Below are positions 17,373 to 27,922 of a stretch of DNA of 64,000 nucleotides, one piece after another. This DNA comes from Devosia sp. (GTDB lineage Bacteria > Pseudomonadota > Alphaproteobacteria > Rhizobiales > Devosiaceae): contig NZ_JAFKHE010000016.1 in NCBI RefSeq assembly GCF_017307495.1, forward strand, positions 124,001 to 188,000. Direction: 5' to 3'. The number at the start of each line of letters is the position of its first letter. The stretch's first letter is position 1. The translations under genes and the position numbers were made by a program. The notes under the pieces are model-generated. The model was not told the DNA's origin. It searched no databases and was given only the letters and a program-made list of their open reading frames with translations.

Positions 17373-18929
17373 CTAACTCCGGCGCAACCGCCGGAGCAGC
17401 CCGCCGAGTGGCTGGACGCCGGTGAAATGGGCGAGCGCGAAGTAGAGCCCCGCCCCGACGATGCAAAGCGCAAACAGGGCAAGTGCCTGGGCGGGGAAGA
17501 AATAGCCCGGGTCGAACACCGGCCCGAGCAGGGCGACGCCGCCCCAGAGGGCAGCGGCCATGACCAGCGTCAGCAGCGCGATCAGCCCCTGCTGCCGCCA
17601 CTCCGTCGAGGTCATGGCGAAATGGCCGCGCCGAGCGAGGAAGACGGCCAGCAGCAGCACGTTGACCCAGGCCGAGATCGAGGTCGCGAGCGCGATGCCG
17701 ACATGCTTGAGGCTGCCGAACAGTGCCAGCGACAGCGCGATGTTGATGACCAGCGAGACGGCCGCGAACCAGGTCGGGGTGCTGGTGTCCTTGCGCGAAA
17801 AGAATCCCGGCTGCAGCACGCGGATGAGCACGAACGCCGGCAGGCCGACGGCGAAGGCGACGAGCGCCTGCGCCACGTTGGCGCTGTCGGCGGCGTGGAA
17901 CGCTCCGCGCTCGAACAGCACGCGGACCACCGGCAGGGCGAGGGCGATCAGCGCCCCGGCGGCGGGCATGGACAGGTACATGGAGAGGAACAGCGACTGG
18001 CTCTGGCTCTGGCGCGCCTCCCCGTCGCGGCCGGCGCTGAGGTGGCGGCTCAACTCGGGCAGGAGCACCGTGCCGATGGCAATGCCGATGATGCCGAGCG
18101 GCAGCTGGTAGAGCCGGTCGGCATTGTAGATGATCGACATCACCTCGTCGGCGCCCGAGGCGATGATGGTGCCGACGAAGATGTTGATCTGGGTGATACC
18201 GCCCGCGATGATCGCCGGCACGGCGAGGATCCAGAAGCGGCGCACTTCGGGATCGAGGTGCGGCAGCCGGATGCGCGGCACGAAGCCGGCGCGCCGGATG
18301 GCCCAGTAAACCAGCATGAGCTGGGCGATGCCGCCGAGCATCGTCGCAATCGCCACCCAGAACGCCGTGTCGGGCGCCTCCAGCGTCAGGATCGCCAGCG
18401 GCACCAGCGCCGAGATGTTGACGATGTTGAGCACGATCGGGGCGAAGGCGGCGGCAAAGAACCGTCCGAGGCTGTTGAGGATCGCCGCATAGGCCGCCAT
18501 CAGCGACATGCAGGCCAGGTAGGGGAACATGATCCGGGTGAGGAACACGGTGAGGTCGAACTTGGCCGGCTCGCTGACGAAGCCGGGGACGAACACCACC
18601 ATGATCTGCGGCGTGAACACCTCGACGACGATGGTGACGACGAGGATGGCCGCCACCAGCCAGCTCATGATCCGGCTCGCCAGTTCCCTCGCGCCGTCCG
18701 GTCCCTCGGTCTCGAGTGCGCCCGAGAACATCGGCACGAAGGCTGTGTTGAAGGCCCCCTCGGCAAACAGGCGCCGGAACAGGTTAGGGAAGCGGAAGGC
18801 AGCGTTGAAGGCGTCCGAAACCGGCGAAATCCCCAGTACCGCCGCCATCAGCGCGTCGCGCACGAAGCCGAAGACGCGCGACACGAGGGTGAGGCCGCCG
18901 ACGGACAGGAAGTTGCGATAGAGGCTCAT
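17373..18929 (-). CDS. murJ: Lipid II flippase MurJ
   Basis: Flips lipid II across the inner membrane for peptidoglycan synthesis. 518 residues with about 14 hydrophobic helices. The MOP-superfamily start SLYRNFLSVGGLTLVSRVFG and the conserved AAFRFPNLFRRLFAEGAFN and SRKDTSTPTW segments are typical of MurJ/MviN. The ATG at 18929 is chosen over a start 8 codons upstream by family alignment. It lies downstream of glnD, as in most Hyphomicrobiales. Confidence 0.95.
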   Translation of the reverse strand: MSLYRNFLSVGGLTLVSRVFGFVRDALMAAVLGISPVSDAFNAAFRFPNLFRRLFAEGAFNTAFVPMFSGALETEGPDGARELASRIMSWLVAAILVVTIVVEVFTPQIMVVFVPGFVSEPAKFDLTVFLTRIMFPYLACMSLMAAYAAILNSLGRFFAAAFAPIVLNIVNISALVPLAILTLEAPDTAFWVAIATMLGGIAQLMLVYWAIRRAGFVPRIRLPHLDPEVRRFWILAVPAIIAGGITQINIFVGTIIASGADEVMSIIYNADRLYQLPLGIIGIAIGTVLLPELSRHLSAGRDGEARQSQSQSLFLSMYLSMPAAGALIALALPVVRVLFERGAFHAADSANVAQALVAFAVGLPAFVLIRVLQPGFFSRKDTSTPTWFAAVSLVINIALSLALFGSLKHVGIALATSISAWVNVLLLAVFLARRGHFAMTSTEWRQQGLIALLTLVMAAALWGGVALLGPVFDPGYFFPAQALALFALCIVGAGLYFALAHFTGVQPLGGLLRRLRRS

Positions 18930-18979
18930 GCGACAACTATGCTCGACGCACACCCTGTGGCGCCCATCCCAGGCTCGAT

Positions 18980-19060
18980 GTCGTCCCTGCGAAAGCAGGG
19001 ACCCACCTCACGGCTGGCGCTGGTGGTGAAACGGATCCCAGCTTGCGCTGGGATGACACC
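18980..19060. repeat. REP/BIME-like paired palindrome (family A, copy 4)
   Basis: TCGTCCCTGCGAAAGCAGGG near 18981 and the inverse element ATCCCAGCTTGCGCTGGGAT near 19036 flank about 30 bases. It lies in the 171-base gap between glnD and murJ and is the most diverged copy. Confidence 0.8.
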
Positions 19061-19100
19061 GGGGGTGGGGATGGGCTTGTGGTTGACCCACAAGTTGCCC

Positions 19101-21896
19101 CTACCCATTCACCACCTTCTTCTCCTCGACCGGCTGGAATACGGCCAGCAGTTCGTCGTGGATCTTCTTCTGGCGCTGCCGCGACTCGATCTTGTGGCCG
19201 GTGAGGTCGGTCACATAGAAGACGTCGACCGCCTTTTCGCCATAGGTGCCGATATGGGCCGAGCCGATGGTGAGGTTGAGGTCGGAGATCTGCCGGGTGA
19301 GCTGGTGGAGCAGGCCCATGCGGTCGAGCCCCATGACCTCGATGACGGTGAATTTCTCCGAGATGGTGTTGCTGACCGCTACCTGAGACGGCAGCGAGAA
19401 GGGCTTCAGCCGCTTGTTGTGGCGGTCCTGCTTGCCCAGGTCGATCAGCACGTGGCGCTTGCCCTGCAGCAACTGCTTGACCGTATCGATGATGCGCGTG
19501 GCGCGGACCTTCTCGTCCTCGTCCGAGGTGAAGGAGCGGCGCAGCCGGAAGGTGTCGACCGCCCGTCCGTCGCGCGTCCCGAAGATCTGCGCGCCGATGA
19601 TCGAGGCGTCGCACATGGTGCAGGCCCCGGCGATCAGCGACAGCAGCCGCGGATGGTCGGGGGTGTAGAAGCTGACCTCGGTGATGCCCTCGAAGGCCTT
19701 CACCCGGATCGAGCCGGAGAACATCTGGCCCGCCTGGTCGGCGGCGCGGATCATGCGGGCATGCTCGAACTGCAACTCGGGCTCGGCGCGCAGCCAGTAG
19801 TGGTCGTAGTGGCGGCCGAGATAGGCATCGACCTCGGGCTGCGGCCAGGACGAGAGCGCGGTGCGCAGAGCCGATTTCGCCGCCTCGATGCGGTCGCGCT
19901 GCGTGACTTGGCTGTGGCCGCCCGAAAGCAGCGGCTCGGTGGCATAGTAGAGGGCGCGCAGCAGCGAGCCTTTCCAGCCGGTCCACACACCCGGACCCAC
20001 CGCACGGATGTCGCAGGCGGTAAGGATCATCAGCAGCGCCAGCCGTTGCGGCGACTGCACCACGTCGGCGAAGCTCTTGGCCGTCTCGGGATCCTGGATG
20101 TCGCGCGACTGGGCGACTTCGCTCATGAGCAGGTGATGCTCGACCAGCCAGGCGACGGTATCGGTCTCGGCCGGATCGAGCCCGAGGCGCGGGCAGAACT
20201 TCTTCGCGATGCGGGCGCCGGCGATCGAATGATCCTCGGGGCGGCCCTTGGCGATGTCGTGCAGGAACAGCGCGACATAGAGCAGGCGCGTGTCGTTCAG
20301 ATGCGGCAGCAGCTCGTGGGTCAGTGGCAACTGGTCGCGCAGGCCGCCGTTCGCCACGTCGGCCATGACGCCGACGGCGCGGATCAGGTGCTCGTCCACC
20401 GTGTAGTGGTGGTACATGTTGAACTGCATCAGCGCGACGATCTTGCCGAAGTCGGGCACGAAGCGGCCGAGCACGCCGGCCTCGTTCATCTGGCGCAGGA
20501 TGCGCTCGACATAGGTCGGGGCGGTCAGGATCTCGAGGAACCAGGCATTGGCCTGCCTGTCGTTGCGCAGCTCGTGGCCGATCAGCTTGAAGGCGCGGCG
20601 GATCGCCTTGATGGCGTCGGGATGCAGGTGCAGGTCATGCCGGCCGGCCAGCATGAAGCCCTTGATCAGGTTGCGGGGATCGCGGTGGAACACGTCGGGA
20701 TCGGCGACGTTCAGGCGACCGGAATCGATGACGAAATCGGTCTCGCCCTTGATCGCCACCCGGCCGCGCTTGAACGGGGCGAGGACGCGCCCGATCATGT
20801 CGAGCGGCTTGGCATGATCGAATTCCAGCGAGGTGCAGAAGATGCGGGTCAGGTCGCCCACGTCCTTGGCGACGAGGAAGTAGCGCTTCATGAAGCGCTC
20901 CACGCCCAGCATGCCGGCGCGCCTGGCAAAGCCGAGGCGTTCGGCCAGTTCGGGCTGGAGGTCGAAGGTCAGCTTCTCGTCGGCCCGGCCGGTGAGGAAG
21001 TGCAGGTGGCAGCGGATGGCCCAGAGGAAGTCCTCGGCGCGCTGGAACAGGCGATACTCCTCGGCGCTGAGCACGCCCTTGCCCACGAGCTCGGCGCTCG
21101 ACTTCACCCGGTAGAAGTACTTGCCGATCCAGAACAGGGTATGAAGGTCGCGCAGGCCGCCCTTGCCGTCCTTGATGTTGGGCTCGACCACGTAGCGGGT
21201 ATTGCCCATCTGCCGGTGCCGCTCGTCGCGCTCGGCCATCTTGGCGGCGATGAACTCGGGCCCGGTCCTGGGCATGATCTCGGTTTCGAAGCGCCGGATC
21301 AACTCTTCGAACAGCGTCCGGTCGCCGATCAGATAGCGCGCCTCGAGCGTGGCGGTGCGCACTGTCATGTCGGAGCGCGCCATGCGGATGCACTCGTCGA
21401 CGGACCGCACGGCGTGGCCGACCTTCTGGCCGAGGTCCCACAGCATGTACAGGATGTATTCGGTGATCTGCTCGCCCCAGGGCGTCTGCTTGTAGGGCAG
21501 GATGAACAGCAGGTCGATGTCGGAACCCGGCGCCAGCGTGCCGCGGCCGTAACCGCCGACGGCGGCGATCGAGATCATCTCGGCGCCCGACGGATTGTCG
21601 AGCGGATAGACGTCGCGCACGGCGAACTGGTGGATGGCGCGGAGGATCTCGTCCTCGGCGGCGCTCAGGTTCATGGCGCAGCGCGTGCCCCGGCCATTGG
21701 CCATCAGCTCGGCCTCGGCGCCCGTGCGGGCGTCGGCCAGCACTTTGCGAAGGTGGGAGAGCACGAGGGCGCGCGATGCGGCGGACTTGGGGTCCTGGCC
21801 GGCAAGCTGCCGGTACAGGTCGTCGAGAATGGTCTCGGCGCTGATCAGCTGGAAGGCCGATTTTCGTGGCCGGGCGTCAATTTCGGCGAGCTGCAT
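19101..21896 (-). CDS. glnD: Bifunctional uridylyltransferase/uridylyl-removing enzyme (PII regulator)
   Basis: Uridylylates PII proteins when glutamine is low and removes UMP when it is high. 931 residues. In order: nucleotidyltransferase domain with [19 protein letters not shown], a PII-uridylyltransferase domain, an HD phosphohydrolase domain with [14 protein letters not shown], and two C-terminal ACT domains ([19 protein letters not shown] and [19 protein letters not shown]). The ATG at 21896 is used; a GTG lies one codon upstream. It overlaps the mutS 3' end by 20 bases, so the two are co-transcribed. Confidence 0.97.
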   Translation of the reverse strand: MQLAEIDARPRKSAFQLISAETILDDLYRQLAGQDPKSAASRALVLSHLRKVLADARTGAEAELMANGRGTRCAMNLSAAEDEILRAIHQFAVRDVYPLDNPSGAEMISIAAVGGYGRGTLAPGSDIDLLFILPYKQTPWGEQITEYILYMLWDLGQKVGHAVRSVDECIRMARSDMTVRTATLEARYLIGDRTLFEELIRRFETEIMPRTGPEFIAAKMAERDERHRQMGNTRYVVEPNIKDGKGGLRDLHTLFWIGKYFYRVKSSAELVGKGVLSAEEYRLFQRAEDFLWAIRCHLHFLTGRADEKLTFDLQPELAERLGFARRAGMLGVERFMKRYFLVAKDVGDLTRIFCTSLEFDHAKPLDMIGRVLAPFKRGRVAIKGETDFVIDSGRLNVADPDVFHRDPRNLIKGFMLAGRHDLHLHPDAIKAIRRAFKLIGHELRNDRQANAWFLEILTAPTYVERILRQMNEAGVLGRFVPDFGKIVALMQFNMYHHYTVDEHLIRAVGVMADVANGGLRDQLPLTHELLPHLNDTRLLYVALFLHDIAKGRPEDHSIAGARIAKKFCPRLGLDPAETDTVAWLVEHHLLMSEVAQSRDIQDPETAKSFADVVQSPQRLALLMILTACDIRAVGPGVWTGWKGSLLRALYYATEPLLSGGHSQVTQRDRIEAAKSALRTALSSWPQPEVDAYLGRHYDHYWLRAEPELQFEHARMIRAADQAGQMFSGSIRVKAFEGITEVSFYTPDHPRLLSLIAGACTMCDASIIGAQIFGTRDGRAVDTFRLRRSFTSDEDEKVRATRIIDTVKQLLQGKRHVLIDLGKQDRHNKRLKPFSLPSQVAVSNTISEKFTVIEVMGLDRMGLLHQLTRQISDLNLTIGSAHIGTYGEKAVDVFYVTDLTGHKIESRQRQKKIHDELLAVFQPVEEKKVVNG

Positions 21897-24552
21897 CACG
21901 GATTTTCTTGAGCTCGTAGATCAGGTCGATGGCCTGTCGCGGCGTGAGGTCGTCGGGGCGTACCTGATCGAGCATGGCATGTATCGGGTTAACAGCCGCC
22001 TTGGGCGGCGGCGGTTGATGCGCAAAGAGCGGCAGATCGTCTAGCACGGCCCCCTTGCCGCCGGAAGAGCGCTGTTCGAGCACGCCGAGCACCTGCCGGG
22101 CGCGGGCGAGCACGTTTTCGGGAAGCCCGGCGAGGCGGGCGACCTGGATGCCGTAGCTGCGGTCGGCCGCCCCTTCGGCGACCTCGTGCAGGAAGACCAC
22201 CTCGCCCTCCCACTCGCGCACCTTCATGGTGTGGTTGGAAACGCGCGGCAACGTCTTGTGCAACGCCGTCATCTCATGGAAGTGCGTCGCGAACAGGGCG
22301 CGGCAGCCGGTGTCGTTGTGCAGCGCCTCGACCGCCGCCCAGGCGATACTGAGGCCGTCGAAGGTGGCGGTGCCGCGGCCGATCTCGTCGAGGATGACCA
22401 GCGAACGCTGCGTCGCGCGGTTGAGAATGGCAGCGGTCTCGACCATTTCGACCATGAAGGTGGAGCGGCCGCCGCCGATGTCGTCGGAGGCACCGACGCG
22501 CGAGAAGACGCGGTCGACGACGCCGATATGGGCGACGGAAGCCGGCACGTAGCTCCCCATCTGGGCGAGGATGGCGATCAGCGCGTTCTGGCGCAGGAAG
22601 GTCGACTTACCGCCCATGTTTGGGCCGGTGACCAGCCAGAGCGCGCCGCCGGTCAGGTCGCAGCCGTTCTCGACGAAGACCTGGTGCTGGGCCCTTACAT
22701 TGCTCTCCACCACCGGGTGCCGGCCGCCCTCGATGTAGAAGGCGAGGCTGTCGTCGATGGTCGGCCGGCAGAAGTTCCGCGTCATCGCCAGATGCGCCAG
22801 CGCCGTGGCGACATCGAGCTCGGCCAGTGCATCGGCGATGGCGCGCAGGCGCTCCTGCTCGACCGTCACCGCATCCGAGAGGCGCGTGAAGATCGCAGTC
22901 TCGAGGGCCAGCGCCGCGTCGTGCGCCTTGGCGATACGGCCTTCGAGCTCGGCCAGTTCCGCCGTGGTGAAGCGCATGGCGTTGGCCAGCGTCTGGCGGT
23001 GGATGAAGGTCGCGCGATGCGGCGCCTCGAGCAGCTTCGAGCCATGGCCGGCCGGGACTTCGACGAAATAGCCGAGCACGCCGTTGTGGCGGATCTTCAG
23101 CGACCTGACGTCGGTTTCGTCGATCAGCCGCTGCTGTAGCGCCGCGACCACGGCCCGGGTCTCCGACGCGAGGGCCCGTTCGCCGTCGAGCGTCGCGTCA
23201 TAGCCCTTGCGCACGAAGCCGCCGTCGCGGGCGAGGAGCGGCGGCTCGTCATCGACCGCGTCGGCCAGCTCGGCGGCGAGCGCGGCCGGCGCATCGGCAA
23301 GACAGGCGATGATGGCGGCGATCTCGGCCGGCGGACCGGCGATGGTGCCGAGGCGATCGGCGAGGGCAATGGCACCGGAGACGGCAGTGCCGACGGCCTT
23401 CAAGTCGCGCGGACCGCCGCGCCCGAGCGCCAGGCGGGTCAGGGCGCGGGTCAGATCCGGGACTGCCTTGAGTTCGGCGCGCAGGCGCTGCGTGACGAGC
23501 CCGTCGGCAACGAAGGTGCTGACGGCATCGAGCCGGGCGTTGATGCGGCCGGCATCGCAGAGCGGCGCAGCCAGGCGCCGGGCAAGCAGGCGCGAGCCGG
23601 GCGGGGTGACGGTGAGGTCGATCTCATGGCGCAGCGACCCCCTCTCGGCGCCGCGCTGGGTCTCGAGCAGCTCGAGTGACACTCGGGTCGCAGCATCGAT
23701 CGCCATGTGCGAGGTGAGCCGCTCGGCGCTCGGCGGACGCAGCGCGACGGGGACGCCTTTCTGGCTTTCGCGCACATAGTCGACCAGCGCACCCAGCGCG
23801 GCCCGTGCGGCGCGCGAAAAGGCGGTGGGGTCGACCTCGCCCGAGGGGAAGGCGGCAGCGATGCGGGCCACCGCCTGTTCGCTGTCGAAAGCGGCGCCGT
23901 CGAGCACAGTGAGCGCCATGTCGGGGAGCACCAGGCGCGCCTCGGCGAGCGCCACGCGGGCCGCTTCGGCAAGCAGCAGTTCCGCCGGGCCGATGCGGGC
24001 GAGTTCATCGCCGAGCGCCGCCGCCGACAGGTCGAGAACAGCGGTTTCGCCAGTCGAGACATCGGCCCAGGCCAGCGCGAAATCGGTTTCGCCGTGCCGC
24101 ACCATGCTGAGCGCGGCGAGATAGGCCGAGCCGCGCGTCGGCAGCAGGTCGTCCTCGGTGATCGTGCCGCGGGTGACGAGGCGCACGACATCGCGCTTCA
24201 CCGGCGACTTGGAGCCGCGCTTCTTCGCCTCGGCCGGGTCCTCGACCTGCTCGCAGATGGCGACGCGGTGGCCGAGGCCGATCAGCTTCTTCAGATAATC
24301 CTGGGCGGCATGGATCGGCACGCCGCACATCGGGATGTCCTGGCCCTGGTGCTTGCCGCGCTTGGTGAGGACGATGCCGAGCGCCTGCGACGCGATCTCG
24401 GCGTCCTCGAAGAACATCTCGTAGAAGTCGCCCATCCGGTAGAACAGGATGTAGCCCGGATTGACCGCCTTGATCTCGAGATACTGCCCCATCATCGGCG
24501 TGATGGGCGAGGCATCGGCGGCGCTCGGGGCGTTATAGGGCGCTTGGTCCAT
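21877..24552 (-). CDS. mutS: DNA mismatch repair protein MutS
   Basis: Recognises mismatches and small loops. 891 residues. The mismatch-recognition domain has [19 protein letters not shown] (the Phe-x-Glu motif), connector and lever domains follow, and the ATPase domain has Walker [15 protein letters not shown] and Walker [21 protein letters not shown] at 24552. It heads the 20-kb minus-strand housekeeping run and is followed by glnD with an overlap. The repeat-rich gap upstream separates it from the xylose locus. Confidence 0.98.
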   Translation of the reverse strand: MDQAPYNAPSAADASPITPMMGQYLEIKAVNPGYILFYRMGDFYEMFFEDAEIASQALGIVLTKRGKHQGQDIPMCGVPIHAAQDYLKKLIGLGHRVAICEQVEDPAEAKKRGSKSPVKRDVVRLVTRGTITEDDLLPTRGSAYLAALSMVRHGETDFALAWADVSTGETAVLDLSAAALGDELARIGPAELLLAEAARVALAEARLVLPDMALTVLDGAAFDSEQAVARIAAAFPSGEVDPTAFSRAARAALGALVDYVRESQKGVPVALRPPSAERLTSHMAIDAATRVSLELLETQRGAERGSLRHEIDLTVTPPGSRLLARRLAAPLCDAGRINARLDAVSTFVADGLVTQRLRAELKAVPDLTRALTRLALGRGGPRDLKAVGTAVSGAIALADRLGTIAGPPAEIAAIIACLADAPAALAAELADAVDDEPPLLARDGGFVRKGYDATLDGERALASETRAVVAALQQRLIDETDVRSLKIRHNGVLGYFVEVPAGHGSKLLEAPHRATFIHRQTLANAMRFTTAELAELEGRIAKAHDAALALETAIFTRLSDAVTVEQERLRAIADALAELDVATALAHLAMTRNFCRPTIDDSLAFYIEGGRHPVVESNVRAQHQVFVENGCDLTGGALWLVTGPNMGGKSTFLRQNALIAILAQMGSYVPASVAHIGVVDRVFSRVGASDDIGGGRSTFMVEMVETAAILNRATQRSLVILDEIGRGTATFDGLSIAWAAVEALHNDTGCRALFATHFHEMTALHKTLPRVSNHTMKVREWEGEVVFLHEVAEGAADRSYGIQVARLAGLPENVLARARQVLGVLEQRSSGGKGAVLDDLPLFAHQPPPPKAAVNPIHAMLDQVRPDDLTPRQAIDLIYELKKIRDAARRN

Positions 24553-24650
24553 GGGCTCGCGGGACTGGAGGGAGGCCTGCGAGGTTATGGGGTTTGGGGG
24601 GGCGGGGCAACAGGTGTACGGAGGCTTTCCCCGGCGCTGAGGCCCACCAA

Positions 24651-24781
24651 CCCCTCACCCGTCCCGGCTTCGCCGGTCCACCCTCTCCCCGACGGGGAGA
24701 GGAACAGGAATAATCGCCGATGCTTTGGTGTTCTTCTCCCCGTCGGGGAGAAGGTGGCGCGTAGCGCCGGATGAGGGGCGG
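24651..24781. repeat. Composite C/T-rich repeat (family B, full copy 1)
   Basis: Two palindromic modules: CCCTCACCCGTCCCGGCTTC with CTCTCCCCGACGGGGAGAGG, then TTCTCCCCGTCGGGGAGAAG with GTGGCGCGTAGCGCCGGATG. About 25 spacer bases join them. The spacer is also similar in the copy at 43716, so the whole 130 bases behaves as one unit. It ends one base from the stop codon of the beta-xylosidase gene. Confidence 0.85.
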
Positions 24782-26410
24782 CTAGTACCGGTCGCTCGCA
24801 TCCTTCACCGGCCGATACACGAAGTCCGAAAACACCGCTTCCTTGGCCGTGCCGTTGAGGTCGCTCGCCGCCATGCCGACGAAAGCGCCGGTGAAGCTGC
24901 CGTGCTCGGCGTGGCCGCCGCATTCGTCCGAGAGCAGCGAGGCATCGAGCACCGGCCCGACCGGTTGCCAGTTGCCGCCGGCCCTGGCGGTGCCGGTGGC
25001 ATAGAAGAACTGCAGCCTGGGGCCCCGGATCTCGAGCTTCAGACGGACCGGCCCCTCCTGCGGCAGCGGGACCGGATCGGCGGGGAAGGTGAGCTTGCCG
25101 TCGGGATGGCTCGCCATCGAGCTCATGATCAACAGCTCGCGCTTGCCGTCCGAATGCGCAGTGACGGTGAGATAGTGGAAGTTGTAGCGACTGTAATAGC
25201 CGGTGAGGCCAGCGAATTGCCGCTCGTCGACCGGCGAGAAGTCGAGCGTAACTTCCGCGTCGTAGGAGAAGTGGGTCTGCCGGCGGGCGACCAGCGCCTG
25301 CTCGAACCATGAACCGATCGACTCGCGGCCGATCAGCGTCAGCTGGTTGTCGCCGACCCGGAAGATACGATCGGTCTCCGGCGTGCGGAGCCACTGGAAA
25401 TCCTTGTGCAGCGTGTCGAACGAATAGCGCTGCTCGGCCCAGTAGTTGCTGTCGTCACGCGTGCCGGGCACCTCGACCTCGAGCGAGGGGACCGGGCCGT
25501 TCTTGACCCACAGCCAGTCGTCGTTGCCCCAGTACGCTTCCTGGATGCCGGTCTCGCGGCCGAGCACGCAGCGGCGCTTCTGGGTGGTGGGGCGGCCCAT
25601 CAGGTGGACGAGGTAGGTCTTGCCGTCGGGCGTTTCGACGATGTCGCCGTGGCCGGAACGCTGCACCGGGTTGAGTGGGGCATCCTTGGCCGTGAGAATG
25701 TGCTTGAGCGGGTGGGTCTCGTACGGCCCGTCGATGTTGCGCGAGCGGGCGAAGGTGACGGCGTGCTCATAGCCGGTGCCGCCCTCGGCGGTGAGCAGGT
25801 AGTACCACGGGCGACCGTCCCTGCCCTTGCGCTTGTAGAGATGCGGGCCCTCGACCAGCTTCAGGTCGGTACCCTGGTAGATGTTCCTGACCGGGCCGAC
25901 GAGCTTTCGCTGCGCGTGGTCGTATTCCTGCAGCGCGATGCCGGCGAACAGCAGGGGGCGAGTCCTATGGTCCCATAGCATGTTGACGAACCACTTCCGG
26001 CCGTCGTCGTCATGGAACAGCGAGGGGTCGAAGCCGGAGGAGTTCATGTAGACCGGGTCGGACCACGGCCCCTCGATCGAGGGCGCGGTGACGAGGTAGT
26101 TATGCGCGTCCTTGAACGAGCCGTCCTTGCGCTTGACGTCGGTGTAGATGAGGAAGAACTGCTCGCCATCGTGGCTGAGGCACGGAGCCCAGATGCCGCA
26201 CGAATCCGGGTCGCCGCGCATGTCGAGCTGCGACGCGCGGCTCAGCGGGCGGGTGACCAGCTCCCAGTTGGCGAGATTCTTCGAATGGTGGATCTGCACG
26301 CCCGGGTACCACTCGAAGGTGGAGGTGGCGATGTAGTAGTCGTCGCCGACGCGCAGGATCGAGGGATCGGGGTTGAAGCCGGGAAGGATAGGATTGCGGA
26401 TGGTGGGCAT
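24782..26410 (-). CDS. xynB: Beta-xylosidase, glycoside hydrolase family 43
   Basis: Releases xylose, and possibly arabinose, from short xylooligosaccharides. 542 residues. The five-bladed propeller domain starts NPILPGFNPDPSILRVGDDY, which holds the catalytic-base Asp. SSGFDPSLF carries the pKa-modulating Asp and LVEGPHLYKR the acid Glu. A C-terminal beta-sandwich (GH43 C2 type, from about residue 330) follows, as in GH43 xylosidases such as XynB3. There is no signal peptide, so it acts in the cytoplasm on imported oligosaccharides. It is the last gene of the lacI-xylB-xylA-xynB series. The ATG at 26410 is the family start. Confidence 0.93.
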   Translation of the reverse strand: MPTIRNPILPGFNPDPSILRVGDDYYIATSTFEWYPGVQIHHSKNLANWELVTRPLSRASQLDMRGDPDSCGIWAPCLSHDGEQFFLIYTDVKRKDGSFKDAHNYLVTAPSIEGPWSDPVYMNSSGFDPSLFHDDDGRKWFVNMLWDHRTRPLLFAGIALQEYDHAQRKLVGPVRNIYQGTDLKLVEGPHLYKRKGRDGRPWYYLLTAEGGTGYEHAVTFARSRNIDGPYETHPLKHILTAKDAPLNPVQRSGHGDIVETPDGKTYLVHLMGRPTTQKRRCVLGRETGIQEAYWGNDDWLWVKNGPVPSLEVEVPGTRDDSNYWAEQRYSFDTLHKDFQWLRTPETDRIFRVGDNQLTLIGRESIGSWFEQALVARRQTHFSYDAEVTLDFSPVDERQFAGLTGYYSRYNFHYLTVTAHSDGKRELLIMSSMASHPDGKLTFPADPVPLPQEGPVRLKLEIRGPRLQFFYATGTARAGGNWQPVGPVLDASLLSDECGGHAEHGSFTGAFVGMAASDLNGTAKEAVFSDFVYRPVKDASDRY

Positions 26411-26435
26411 ACGTTGCTCGATGTGTCTGTGTCTT

Positions 26436-26591
26436 CCCTCTCCCCTTGAGGGAGAGGGTGCCCGCAAAGCGGGCGGGTGAGGGGAAGGTCGAGGGAGGTC
26501 GCTCCTCGCTTCCGCTCGGAACGGCATCGCCAACGCGATGCGACCCCTCATCCGGCGCTACGCGCCACCTTCTCCCTCAAGGGGAGAAGGA
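26436..26591. repeat. Composite C/T-rich repeat (family B variant) between xylA and xynB
   Basis: Modules CCCTCTCCCCTTGAGGGAGA with GGGTGCCCGCAAAGCGGGCG, and GCGCTACGCGCCACCTTCTC with CCTCAAGGGGAGAAGG, flank a spacer of about 60 bases. The arms are variants of those at 24651 and 43716. It fills most of the 207-base gap between xylA and xynB, so it may set the ratio of the two transcripts. Confidence 0.75.
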
Positions 26592-26617
26592 AGGCCGGTG
26601 CTGGTTGAGAGACCCAA

Positions 26618-27922
26618 TTAGACGAACCGGTTGACCAGGTTCTCCAGATACTCCTGCTGGCCGGATTTGGGCTGCGGGTTGATGTTGTCGGCTTCCACTC
26701 GGGCAGCGATGTCGGCAAGGCTCTCGCTCTGCAGCATCTTCTGCGCGGCGGGAGACTTCCACCCGGCGTAGCGCGCCTCGACCACCTTGTCGAAAGTGCC
26801 GTCCTCGATCAGTGCTGCGGCGCCCTTGAGGCCGCGGGCGAGGATGTCGAGGCCGCCGACATGGCCGTGCAGCAGGTCGGCCGGGTCGATCGACTGGCGG
26901 CGCACCTTGGCGTCGAAGTTGAAGCCGCCCTTGCCCAGCCCGCCGGCTTTGAGGATCTGGTAGAAGGCCAGCGCCATCTCGCCCGGATTGTTGGGGAACT
27001 GGTCGGTGTCCCAGCCCGACTGCAGGTCGTTGCGGTTGGCGTCGACCGAACCGAGGATGCCGAGGCTGCCGGCGACGGCCAGTTCGTGCTCGAACGAGTG
27101 GCCGGCGAGGAAGGCATGGCCGACCTCGATATTGACCTTCACCTCCTTCTCGAAGCCATAGGTCTTGAGGAAGCCGTACACTGTAGCGACGTCATAGTCG
27201 TACTGGTGCTTGGTCGGCTCCTGCGGCTTGGGCTCGATCAGGATCTGGCCGGAGAAGCCGATCTTTTTCGCATGCTCGATGACGAGGCCGAGGAAGCGCG
27301 CGGCGTGGTCCTGCTCGGTCTTGATGCGGGTGTTGAGCAGGGTCTCGTAGCCCTCGCGGCCGCCCCACAGCACGTAGTTCGAGCCGCCGAGGTCGTGGGT
27401 GATCTCCAGCATCTGCTTCACCTGCCCGGCAGCGTAGGCGAAGACGTCGGGATCGGGATTGGTCGCGGCGCCGGCCATGTAGCGGCGGTTCGAAAACAGG
27501 TTCGCCGTGCCCCAGAGCAGCTTCGTGCGGGATGACTGCATCTTCTTGGCGAAGATGTCGGTGATGGTGCGGAGGTTCTTGTTGCTCTCCTTGAGCGTCG
27601 CACCCTCCGGCGCGACGTCGGCATCGTGGAAGCAGAAGAACGGCGCATCGAGCAGGTCGAACAGCTCGAAGGCGACATCGGCCTTGAGCTTGGCGCCTTC
27701 CATGTCCTTGTCGTACCAGGGCCGGTCGAAGGTGCGGCCGCCGAACGGGTCGCCTCCCTCCCAGGCGAAGGTGTGCCAGTAGGCGATGGCGGGGCGGATG
27801 TGGTCCTCCATCCGCTTGCCGAGGACGATTTCGTCCTTGTTGTAGTGGCGGTAGGCGAGCGGGTTGGAGCTCTGCGGCCCCTCGAACTTGACGGGGCTGA
27901 TCCCCTTGAAGAAATCGGTCAC
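26618..27922 (-). CDS. xylA: Xylose isomerase
   Basis: Converts D-xylose to D-xylulose. 434 residues, class II length. The metal and substrate sites are visible in [13 protein letters not shown] (catalytic His), [16 protein letters not shown] (Glu and Lys) and [20 protein letters not shown] (metal Asp). The start GTG at 27922 overlaps the xylB stop by 4 bases (GTGA), which supports translational coupling within the operon. Confidence 0.98.
   Translation of the reverse strand: MTDFFKGISPVKFEGPQSSNPLAYRHYNKDEIVLGKRMEDHIRPAIAYWHTFAWEGGDPFGGRTFDRPWYDKDMEGAKLKADVAFELFDLLDAPFFCFHDADVAPEGATLKESNKNLRTITDIFAKKMQSSRTKLLWGTANLFSNRRYMAGAATNPDPDVFAYAAGQVKQMLEITHDLGGSNYVLWGGREGYETLLNTRIKTEQDHAARFLGLVIEHAKKIGFSGQILIEPKPQEPTKHQYDYDVATVYGFLKTYGFEKEVKVNIEVGHAFLAGHSFEHELAVAGSLGILGSVDANRNDLQSGWDTDQFPNNPGEMALAFYQILKAGGLGKGGFNFDAKVRRQSIDPADLLHGHVGGLDILARGLKGAAALIEDGTFDKVVEARYAGWKSPAAQKMLQSESLADIAARVEADNINPQPKSGQQEYLENLVNRFV

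Noticed and set aside
17358..21911. Open plus-strand frame of about 1,500 codons opposite murJ and glnD
   Set aside because: It mirrors two clear, conserved genes on the other strand. In this GC-rich genome the antisense frame of real genes is often free of stops. The translation is low-complexity (rich in Gly, Arg, Glu, His) and has no motif.
24651..24781. Possible CRISPR array or tandem repeat
   Set aside because: The palindromic modules are paired, not regularly spaced direct repeats, and no cas gene is in the window.
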